The position numbers and the translations under genes were made by a program. Below the pieces are notes generated by a model. The model saw nothing but the letters and a program-made list of their open reading frames with translations. It was not told the DNA's origin and did not search any database. Below are positions 6,813-12,807 of a stretch of 13,235 nucleotides of DNA, in pieces; position 1 is the first letter of the stretch; each line of letters begins with the position of its first letter. Location: contig CAZTHB010000022.1 of NCBI GenBank assembly GCA_964613485.1, positions 1 to 13,235 of the forward strand, read 5' to 3'. The DNA comes from JADZGC01 sp964613485. Its GTDB lineage: Bacteria; Patescibacteriota; Saccharimonadia; CAILAD01; GCA-016700035.

Positions 6813-9174
6813 TTGCTTTAATCGAGATCATGTTAACCCCGGCAAATCCCATCCCGCTATTATCTATCCTATCGAAGTCATCTGGTGACATCGTGATTGC
6901 TCCATCCGAAAATGGTACTACGTCGCTCGTATCCCAGATGTTACCAGACGTATGAGCTGCCCCGTACCAATTTGGGTCACCAGGATTACACCCAGAAAAC
7001 CCGATGGTCATATTTGTCACACAATATTTAAACCCAGCTACTCCTGAATGATTATCAATCAATGCACCAAGCGTAAGCCATGTCACAGTAAAGGCTTTTG
7101 AGTTGAATATCGGGGGGAGATTAAAACTCGTACCTATATATGGAGATTCGGCATCATATTTGAAGCTGACAGTAGTAGGGGTCGATACGTTGCCCACCAC
7201 GTCGATAGCGCTTATTTTGAAATAATACGTTTCACCATTATTGAATGCACTATGTGATAATGAGTCTAAGTCTGTACTGACACCAGTCGAAGCAGCGAAA
7301 GCACAAGCGCCATTCGTGTCTACAATACTCGATGCCGTTATTATCCCTGCTGTTGTAGTCAGATCTGCGCTTTGATCAGTACCAAGGTAGAAGCAGTAGC
7401 CCAACATACCAAGCCCAGAATCAGTACTTGCGTCCCAGCTAATTGCTGGATTGATATTTGTCCATGCACCATCTGCTATCGACTCATTCCTGACATTATC
7501 AAACATCTGCAAGTTAGCGACCTGCGTAGGAGGCACTTCATCGGTATCATATTCCATCGATACTTCGTTGATCTCGAGGTAATTCGTACTCGAATCATTC
7601 ATCACGATTTTATACTGTATATAGCGAGCATTATCCGGAATACAACTGCTCTCCGAAAGTGGCCCACCGGTCAAAGCTCCGCAATATTCATATATCGCAT
7701 CGCTTGGCGCATTCACTCCTCCACGTACATAGACCGCGTAGTTTCCGGTGGAGCTATACCAAGTTGTTGCGACATTTAAAGCACCAAAAGTAGTATTATT
7801 ACTGCCCAAATCATAAACTGCCGACTCGAGCTCGCCCGTATACCCTCCTGCGACTTGTTCACCACCTAAAGCCGTTCGCACAGCTGGGTCATAAGGGTAA
7901 CCAAAGATATTCTTCAATCTGAAGTCAAACGAATCAGAGCCACCGTTACCGATAAACATACTTGTAGGCTCAAAGACTTCGGTATCTCTTACATAGTAAT
8001 TTGGTTCGGTGAAATTTGCGCCACCATCACTACTGTACTGAAGCATAGTGCCCCCGCTTGCAAGATTGATGAACTGTACAATCACCCATTGATCATCTCG
8101 AATACGTACGGTGTCCGCAGTATCGTTATGCGAACCAACGGGATTCTGTACGCCAGCAAGTGGCGACCAGTATTTGCCCGAATCATCACACCTAACGTAC
8201 TGACTCGTTCCAGTACCAACACCTATTACGTCGTCATTGAGATTCGGACCGACCCCACCATTAAGTTGCTGGTCGCACGAGTAGTTACTCAGATCAAACT
8301 TAATTTCCAGCTGATAAGCTCGATCGACTGAACGGTCATTATTAGTATTAAAGTAAGCTGAAATATTTGCGCTTTCTATAATGTAGCGTGCTTCACCATC
8401 TTGTACTGCTGCCCAAGTGTCTGCCCCACAACTAATCGTACCGTTACCACAAAGACCTAGATCAAAATCATCGTGATACGAAAACACCGCGCCTCTATCA
8501 GAAAGGCTTGTCGCAGTTGCATTGCCGTAGTACATAAACACATTGCCAGAATCGTATGCATTAATTAACGGGATTTTAATATATGCCAAAACACTCTCCG
8601 GGGTAGCATTGACGAGTACATAGTCAAACGGTGTCACGCCGTCCTCACTCACAAATCGCAGATCCGAATAATCACTATTCATTGAGGGATTATAGGGAAT
8701 TTTCTGGACAATAATCGTGTCATTTAGCGTAGTACCACCTTGATTGTGCAAATACAGCGGCTGCCTGAAACCCCAATCCGCATCACACTCACCCGCTCCT
8801 GTATTGCACCAATTCGCATAGGTCCCATTAGTTGTATCAATCTTGAGCTGGCCTGGAGTGTCCGTATTCATGTTGGTGGCCGCTGCATATTCGTGTGCGC
8901 CCGGGTCTGTGCCGACGCCACCAGTCCAATTATTCTGCGTGAGTAGCTCAAACGCACGTGCACTTCCTGGCTGCACAAACAGCGCTAATGCAAGAGTCAC
9001 CGCCACCGTCACGAGAATGCCAATACTTCCTATAACTGGACGAGGCTTAGATATACGAGCTTTTTCTTGCTGAGCAAGCCACTGCTCGCGAGGCATGCCA
9101 ATCCTAACACCGTCAACAGGCAACGCCGGTCTAACTGAAGTAGTTCTAGTGATTTGTTTTTTAAGCTTGCGCAT
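6808..9174 (-). CDS. DUF2341-containing secreted surface protein, N-terminal part (frameshifted)
   Basis: This is the N-terminal half (788 residues) of a ~1,420-residue exported protein. A basic N-terminus is followed by a membrane segment at about 47-67 and GSARA-F at 70-75, a plausible signal-peptidase site. Residues about 137-225 (FRQPLYLHNQ... through SGNVFMYYGNA) match the DUF2341 pattern. A concanavalin/laminin-G-like region follows (about 235-420, FDLGLCGNG..., RAYQLEIKFD). A discoidin-like stretch (about 430-550) ends in YLEINEVSMEYD. Two fibronectin-like modules with paired cysteines come last. The frame terminates at TGA TAA (6808), and the C-terminal half continues one base away. 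ATG 9174 has no Shine-Dalgarno; TATAAA lies 7 nt upstream, with a better -10/-35 pair farther up. It is first in an operon with the ABC ATPase and permease. Likely a cell-surface protein; the ligand is unknown. Confidence 0.87.
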   Translation of the reverse strand: MRKLKKQITRTTSVRPALPVDGVRIGMPREQWLAQQEKARISKPRPVIGSIGILVTVAVTLALALFVQPGSARAFELLTQNNWTGGVGTDPGAHEYAAATNMNTDTPGQLKIDTTNGTYANWCNTGAGECDADWGFRQPLYLHNQGGTTLNDTIIVQKIPYNPSMNSDYSDLRFVSEDGVTPFDYVLVNATPESVLAYIKIPLINAYDSGNVFMYYGNATATSLSDRGAVFSYHDDFDLGLCGNGTISCGADTWAAVQDGEARYIIESANISAYFNTNNDRSVDRAYQLEIKFDLSNYSCDQQLNGGVGPNLNDDVIGVGTGTSQYVRCDDSGKYWSPLAGVQNPVGSHNDTADTVRIRDDQWVIVQFINLASGGTMLQYSSDGGANFTEPNYYVRDTEVFEPTSMFIGNGGSDSFDFRLKNIFGYPYDPAVRTALGGEQVAGGYTGELESAVYDLGSNNTTFGALNVATTWYSSTGNYAVYVRGGVNAPSDAIYEYCGALTGGPLSESSCIPDNARYIQYKIVMNDSSTNYLEINEVSMEYDTDEVPPTQVANLQMFDNVRNESIADGAWTNINPAISWDASTDSGLGMLGYCFYLGTDQSADLTTTAGIITASSIVDTNGACAFAASTGVSTDLDSLSHSAFNNGETYYFKISAIDVVGNVSTPTTVSFKYDAESPYIGTSFNLPPIFNSKAFTVTWLTLGALIDNHSGVAGFKYCVTNMTIGFSGCNPGDPNWYGAAHTSGNIWDTSDVVPFSDGAITMSPDDFDRIDNSGMGFAGVNMISIKAN

Positions 9175-9207
9175 GGGTGTGTTTATATAACGTTAAAACT
9201 TATGATT

Positions 9208-9235
9208 ATTGTAGCATAAGCACTTCGAGCATCAA
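9208..9235 (-). promoter_or_regulatory. Candidate promoter of the surface-protein/ABC operon
   Basis: Read on the minus strand, TTGATG (9230-9235) and TACAAT (9208-9213) are 4/6 and 5/6 matches, separated by 16 bp. The leader would be about 28 nt. A second possible -10, TATAAA, ends 7 nt before the ATG and would give a nearly leaderless mRNA. Confidence 0.4.
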
Positions 9236-9522
9236 GCCTCTTTGACTACTTTTTTTATTCAGACATTCATAGTCGCACTGACATTCGGGGTCGCTACATT
9301 AAGTAGCAAACATGAACATCGCAATACCCTGTATTGCATACCGCATGATGATGTGTTTTTTACAATATATTAAGTTTAATCCATGCTTTAGGGCTCGTTA
9401 AAAATCTCCAGAGCATGCATCCAATCGCCCCCTCGGCATCCTTCCAGTCCTTAGCTAATCGTATCGATCAAAAAAATTAGCTTAACCACTTTGCATAATT
9501 TGATCTGTAAAGAAAACAAAAA
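9236..9522. other. Intergenic region with small inverted repeats
   Basis: No gene is recognised between the surface-protein promoter and the terminator at 9523. The region holds several short dyads: GCTAC-ATTAA-GTAGC (9292-9306), GCAATAC-CCT-GTATTGC (9321-9337), an imperfect 10-nt arm pair (9382-9391 with 9408-9417), and AGCTAAT/ATTAGCT (9453-9459 with 9476-9482). None has a well-placed T-tract. It is more dyad-rich than the other gaps in this window, but a function cannot be assigned. Confidence 0.4.
9321..9337. repeat. Perfect 7-bp dyad with 3-nt centre
   Basis: GCAATAC (9321-9327) and GTATTGC (9331-9337) are exact inverse complements around CCT. It could be a tight RNA hairpin or an operator half-site pair. 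No promoter is clearly adjacent. Confidence 0.35.
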
Positions 9523-9548
9523 ACGTGACGAAGAACACCTCGTCACGT
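9523..9548 (-). terminator. Terminator of the gap-interrupted small gene
   Basis: ACGTGACGA (9523-9531) and TCGTCACGT (9540-9548) form a perfect 9-bp stem with an 8-nt loop. On the minus strand a TTTTTTGTTTTC tail follows. It begins 6 nt after the TAA of the small open frame, which supports that frame being a genuine transcribed gene. Confidence 0.8.
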
Positions 9549-9554
9549 ACAGGA

Positions 9555-9743
9555 TTAGGCCGCACGCATGTCGATTCGACCCATAAATTCAGGGGCGGAT
9601 GTGATATCCCATAGCTCAGGNNNNNNNNNNNNNNNNNNNNNNNNNNNNNNNNNNNNNNNNNNNNNNNNNNNNNNNNNNNNNNNNNNNNNNNNNNNNNNNN
9701 NNNNNNNNNNNNNNNNNNNNTCGTGCAATTCGACTGGACCCAT
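9555..9743 (-). CDS. Small protein of unknown function, interrupted by an assembly gap
   Basis: The gene is not recognised. Its start is strongly supported: AAGGAGG (9751-9757) lies 7 nt before ATG 9743. The visible N-terminus is MGPVELH. After 100 Ns the same frame, as drawn, reads PELWDITSAPEFMGRIDMRAA and stops at TAA 9555-9557, followed at once by an intrinsic terminator. The true length is unknown because the gap size is nominal. DNA encoding MGPVEL (9743 downward) resembles that encoding MGRIDM near the end (17 of 22 bases by eye), so the protein may contain repeats, which could explain the failed assembly. No membrane segment or signal peptide is visible in the known parts. It lies between tmRNA and the surface-protein operon. 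It may be a short repetitive or acidic/amphipathic protein; no function is claimed. Confidence 0.55.
   Translation of the reverse strand: MGPVELHXXXXXXXXXXXXXXXXXXXXXXXXXXXXXXXXXXPELWDITSAPEFMGRIDMRAA
9621..9720. other. Assembly gap (100 N)
   Basis: Exactly 100 unknown bases, typical of a placeholder between scaffolded contigs. The real length may differ. It interrupts the small gene on the minus strand, and similar sequence on its two flanks suggests a repeat-caused break. Confidence 0.98.
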
Positions 9744-9798
9744 CCGAAGACCTCCTTACCTAGGTACGTAATGACGTGGTCTATACTGCGCTCACCAA

Positions 9799-9810
9799 TG
9801 CAATATTGCA
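9799..9810. repeat. 12-bp perfect palindrome upstream of the small gene
   Basis: TGCAATATTGCA is an exact palindrome. On the minus strand it lies just downstream of a possible -10 box TATATT (9813-9818, with CTGAAA at 9837-9842, 18-bp spacing), close to the predicted transcription start. That position suits an operator. The promoter itself is only moderately supported. Confidence 0.35.
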
Positions 9811-9941
9811 ACAATATAGGCGATATAACATAAGCTTTTCAGATCATTTTGTATGAAAGTCGCATTTATTATCATTACACATACTATTTAAAACATTACC
9901 GGAATTTTTGCCCTCACGGCTTTGTTCTTCCGGCTTTAACC

Positions 9942-9976
9942 AAAAAATCCCCAGCCATAATAGCTCAGGATTTTTT
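9942..9976 (-). terminator. Terminator of ssrA
   Basis: AAAAAATCC (9942-9950) and GGATTTTTT (9968-9976) form a 9-bp stem with a partly paired interior (AGC/GCT). On the minus strand the T-run forms the distal arm. The hairpin starts at the final A of the tmRNA CCA end, so 3' trimming is required to release the mature end. Confidence 0.65.
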
Positions 9977-10368
9977 GGTGGAGCTGGAGGGAATCGCACC
10001 CTCGTCCAGAATGTGATCAATATACCTTCTACAAGCGTAGCTCGCTTACGGGATTTTTTAGAAAAGAGCGATTCAAAACGAGCCAAAGCACGTCCCTTTC
10101 CCGGCGCATATAAGCTTAGTGAATTGCGTACGTCGGCGCACATCCCACGCAACCAACAAAATATGGCGCTTCAGACTCTAGTTGGTGTCGAGTAGTCAGC
10201 GGCTTTTACGAATTAAGCAAAAGCTGGTGCTGCGAACGCATCAGCATAGACTGAGCGTACGCGGCTAACAAGAGAGTTCTCACTTGTTGAGTAGGACGGA
10301 TAACGTTCATCCCAACCCGGCTTGCCAGTATATCTTTCAAGGTCACTCTGTCGAAGCTAGTCAGCCCC
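9976..10368 (-). ncRNA. ssrA: Transfer-messenger RNA (tmRNA, SsrA)
   Basis: tmRNA rescues stalled ribosomes with SmpB and appends a degradation tag. The 5' end GGGGCTG (10368 downward) pairs with CAGCTCC before the encoded ACCA (9976-9979), including the G3-U70 wobble read by alanyl-tRNA synthetase. The 5' side continues GACTAGCTTCGACAGAG, matching the conserved TTCGAC element. The 3' side has a T-arm GAGGG-TGCGATT-CCCTC, in which the usual second T of the loop is G. A pseudoknot-like PK1 is visible at 10268-10291 (CTCA/TGAG stem whose loop ACAAG can pair with CTTGT). The tag frame ending in TAA lies at 10213-10257. Total length is 393 nt. The promoter is upstream (10378-10407) and a terminator follows. 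It is a one-piece tmRNA, not permuted. Confidence 0.93.
10213..10257 (-). other. tmRNA tag-peptide reading frame
   Basis: The frame ending TAA (10213-10215) reads RSVYADAFAAPAFA. The small, hydrophobic APAFA ending suits recognition by ClpXP- or Lon-type proteases, as in known tags that end in ALAA. The resume codon is uncertain. CGC at 10257 lies about ten bases after PK1, the usual distance, but GTA (10260) is possible. The competing frame ends QLLLNS, unlike known tags. Confidence 0.6.
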
Positions 10369-10377
10369 AAGAGCACC

Positions 10378-10407
10378 ACTATAGCATTTTCCCCTCCTAT
10401 TTGCCAG
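10378..10407 (-). promoter_or_regulatory. Promoter of ssrA
   Basis: On the minus strand, CTGGCA (10402-10407, 4/6) and TATAGT (10378-10383, 5/6) are separated by 18 bp. The predicted start is about 3 nt before the mature tmRNA 5' end at 10368. The region is shared with the divergent glycosyltransferase gene. Confidence 0.55.
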
Positions 10408-10462
10408 ATAGCCACTAGGAGAATCAGCACGAGGCAGGTAAAATAATATAAAGGTAACCATC

Positions 10463-11599
10463 ATGCAGCAAAAACAGACCCCCGACACAATTCTCATCCT
10501 GTCATCAAACTTTGGGCAGGGTCATATGGCAACAGCTCGCGCTCTCAAATCAGCCGCTGAGAAGCATCATGACTTAAACTTCAATATCGAAGTTGTAGAC
10601 TTCTCGGATGAAGTGAGCAGCATCTTCAACACCGCCTCAAAACGCATATACGAGATCAATGCCAAGCACACTCCACTCATCCATAAGTGGATTTACACCT
10701 CAACAGACAAAAACCATCTCCCCATTCGTTTTATTAACGCGCTCAATTACCCCATCCGTCGTAAAGCACTCATAGGTATCATTGCTGCACATAACCCCGC
10801 ATTAATCATTTCTAATTATCCGATCTGGCAATACATAGCCTATTCGATTACAAAAGAATATTTTGATGTAGAATTTGCAACGCTCATCACAGACTCAATC
10901 ACTGTGCATTCCGCTTGGGCACAGCCAGACAGTGACTTCTACCTCGTAGCGAACGAGCCGACCGCCGCTAGTCTACATAAGCTCGGCGTGGCGAATAAAA
11001 AGATTTTCCCTCTCGGCTATCCAGTTCATGAATCATTTACTCAGCCCGTTAACACAAGTGTTTTGAAAGAACTAGATATTCCATCTACAGATCAAATTGT
11101 CACTATTAGTGCATCATCATTGCGCGCCGGCTATGTAAAAAGAATGGTCAAGCAGCTTGCCCTAATCGACAAAACCACTTTCATTCTAATTGCTGGACGC
11201 GACGAAGATTTACTTGAATCATTGAGGGCGGATTCCTACGAACTACCGGAAAATTTCCGCCTCATTGGCTGGACTGACAAAATGCCAGAATTCATAAAGA
11301 ATGCAGCCCTCATTATCACAAAAGCCGGTGGCTCAACTGTCATGGAATGTATCGCAGCCAAAAAGCCAATGATCATCAACAAGGTCATACCAGGGCAAGA
11401 AGAAGGCAATGCAGAACTAGTAGACCGTTTCAAGCTTGGGATTGTTGCCGAAAAGCCACGAGACATAGCTCAAGCCGTGCGCCAAATCCTTTCTCAACAA
11501 GAAGACTACGCACCTCGGCTCGCAAAATTCGCCCAGCCGGATGCCTCTCTCCATATCCTTCAGTACCTTAGAGAGCGACTCAACACCCGTAAACAATAA
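10463..11599 (+). CDS. MGDG-synthase/MurG-like glycosyltransferase (GT28 fold)
   Basis: The 378 residues resemble the monogalactosyldiacylglycerol synthase and processive diacylglycerol glucosyltransferase group, which transfer sugar from a nucleotide sugar to a membrane lipid at the inner face of the membrane. The N-terminal domain has SSNFGQGHMATARAL (14-28), the glycine-rich loop of the family. The C-terminal donor-binding domain has ASSLRAGYVKRMVKQL, FILIAGRDEDLLESL, RLIGWTDKMPEFIKNA and ITKAGGSTVMECIAAKKP, then IPGQEEGNAELV. No membrane helix is evident, so peripheral attachment is likely. AAAGG (10450-10454) is 8 nt before the ATG. A TAAAAT or TAATAT -10 is present without a good -35. 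The family member cannot be pinned down: a lipid glycosyltransferase is favoured over MurG because of the GQGH loop and lack of MurG-specific text. Confidence 0.87.
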   Translation: MQQKQTPDTILILSSNFGQGHMATARALKSAAEKHHDLNFNIEVVDFSDEVSSIFNTASKRIYEINAKHTPLIHKWIYTSTDKNHLPIRFINALNYPIRRKALIGIIAAHNPALIISNYPIWQYIAYSITKEYFDVEFATLITDSITVHSAWAQPDSDFYLVANEPTAASLHKLGVANKKIFPLGYPVHESFTQPVNTSVLKELDIPSTDQIVTISASSLRAGYVKRMVKQLALIDKTTFILIAGRDEDLLESLRADSYELPENFRLIGWTDKMPEFIKNAALIITKAGGSTVMECIAAKKPMIINKVIPGQEEGNAELVDRFKLGIVAEKPRDIAQAVRQILSQQEDYAPRLAKFAQPDASLHILQYLRERLNTRKQ

Positions 11600-11642
11600 A
11601 CAGACTGTCAAAGCGCTTACGTTTTAACCAGCTGTACGGTAG

Positions 11643-11648
11643 TATAAG
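11643..11648 (+). promoter_or_regulatory. -10 box next to the GalT-like start
   Basis: TATAAG ends 4 nt before ATG 11653 and no Shine-Dalgarno precedes the ATG, so a leaderless transcript is possible. No convincing -35 element is found, and the gene may also be read through from the glycosyltransferase, 53 nt upstream. Confidence 0.35.
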
Positions 11649-11652
11649 TACT

Positions 11653-12750
11653 ATGGAACGAGTACATATACCCGCACATGATATGCACCGTACGATTCAT
11701 GTGGAGGAGCCGGTGGTTGCGAGCACTCTACCGGCTCAAGAAAGCCAAAAAGTTGCCGCAGTAGCTACTCCCTTACCAGATACCCATCCAGCAGCCAAGC
11801 TAAACCTTGATGTATCACAATCAGCAACCGAAATACGTCGTGACTATCTCCATGAATACTATGTCCTCGTTGCCCCGAAGCGTAAAAATCGACCGTACGA
11901 CACCGCAAGTCATGATCATCCTATGGTCGAGTCGGCTGATTCACCACGTTTGGACCTCCAGAAATCCGTCCTCGAAATCCCCCCACGCGAGTCGGGCCGA
12001 CCCTGGAATGTAAAAGTAGTCGAGAACAAATACCCTGCCCTCACCCTAGACAACCCTGTGGCATACGGTCAGCAGGAACTTGTCATTGATACGCCACTAT
12101 CAAATGTAGCCTTTGGGTCGCTTGACCCGGGACAGATCAGCACTGTGCTGCAAGCGTACCGACAAAGAAGTGTGAGCATCAAGCAAAACAAGCATATTGC
12201 GTACGTCTCAATCTTTCGTAACGACGGCTACGAAGCTGGGGCATCGCTAGCCCATGCACATAGTCAAATCATCGCACTCCCAATCGTTCCGCCTCAAATA
12301 GTTCGAGAGGCAGAAGCATGCGCTCATTATTATGAACACTTTCAGAATGATCCATTTGATGCGATCATCGACTTCGAACGCTCCAAGAAAGTTCGACTTA
12401 TTGCAGAAAATGTAGATTGGATCGCATTCTGCCCCTATGCATCGCAGTGGCAGATGGAGGCCTGGATACTGCCTAAGCGAACAATCTCGGTACTCGATGA
12501 CTGCGATAATGCCATACTTTCAAGTGCGGCGGAGCTCCTCGCGCCGATTACCCGAGCACTCACAGACACAGATATTAGCTACAATCTTATTGTAGACCAA
12601 GGCATACACAAAAATCAGCGCCTCACACTTAAGGTATGTGGACGAAATGTCGTTTCACCTTGGGGTGGGCTTGAGGTTGGTACCGGCATGATCGTTAATG
12701 TTATTCCGCCAGAAGCTGCTGCCACTTGGTACCAGCAACAAGCTTTATAG
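11653..12750 (+). CDS. GalT-like (HIT superfamily) nucleotidyltransferase
   Basis: The protein (365 residues) resembles galactose-1-phosphate uridylyltransferase, which moves UMP between UDP-glucose and galactose 1-phosphate via a uridylyl-histidine. Family text: RRDYLHEYYVLVAPKRKNRPYD (62-83), WNVKVVENKYPAL (118-130), and FRNDGYEAGASLAHAHSQI (188-206). In the last, HAHSQ (201-205) stands where GalT has HPHxQ, the second histidine being the nucleophile. Later WIAFCPYASQWQMEAWILPKRT and GGLEVGTGMIVN match the C-terminal half. Unusual points: no CxxC zinc pair after RPYD, a threonine where PKRH is expected, and a ~50-residue low-complexity N-terminal extension. A specialised uridylyl- or adenylyltransferase is therefore as likely as true GalT, and no symbol is given. 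The start could be internal, since the conserved part begins near residue 52. Confidence 0.78.
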   Translation: MERVHIPAHDMHRTIHVEEPVVASTLPAQESQKVAAVATPLPDTHPAAKLNLDVSQSATEIRRDYLHEYYVLVAPKRKNRPYDTASHDHPMVESADSPRLDLQKSVLEIPPRESGRPWNVKVVENKYPALTLDNPVAYGQQELVIDTPLSNVAFGSLDPGQISTVLQAYRQRSVSIKQNKHIAYVSIFRNDGYEAGASLAHAHSQIIALPIVPPQIVREAEACAHYYEHFQNDPFDAIIDFERSKKVRLIAENVDWIAFCPYASQWQMEAWILPKRTISVLDDCDNAILSSAAELLAPITRALTDTDISYNLIVDQGIHKNQRLTLKVCGRNVVSPWGGLEVGTGMIVNVIPPEAAATWYQQQAL

Positions 12751-12786
12751 CGCTTCTGCTTGTTTGTTCGCTTTTTATACGCTATA
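12746..12786. repeat. 7-bp inverted repeat around the comM-like promoter
   Basis: TATAGCG (12746-12752) and CGCTATA (12780-12786) are exact inverse complements 27 bp apart. The left arm includes the GalT-like stop codon and the right arm overlaps the -10 box. It may be chance; a looping operator is an alternative. Confidence 0.25.
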
Positions 12787-12788
12787 TT
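12760..12788 (+). promoter_or_regulatory. Promoter of the YifB/ComM-like gene
   Basis: TTGTTT (12760-12765) and TATATT (12783-12788) are separated by exactly 17 bp. The start would be near 12795, right at the AAAGGGGG ribosome binding site (12795-12802), giving a very short leader before ATG 12808. Confidence 0.55.
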
Positions 12789-12807
12789 GCGATCAAAGGG
12801 GGTAAAA

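Noticed and set aside
7372..7779. 135-codon plus-strand frame
   Set aside because: It is antisense to the surface protein and has no recognisable domain or start signal.
9844..10195. Open frames on both strands across this region (102 and 95 codons)
   Set aside because: They lie on the tmRNA gene and its terminator; the acceptor stem, T-arm and encoded CCA explain the sequence.
10206..10430. 74-codon minus-strand frame
   Set aside because: It overlaps the 5' half of tmRNA and the ssrA promoter; it has no family signal and is a shadow of the RNA gene.
11600..11652. Terminator between the glycosyltransferase and GalT-like genes
   Set aside because: The short AAGCGCTT dyad has no T-run, so read-through cannot be excluded.
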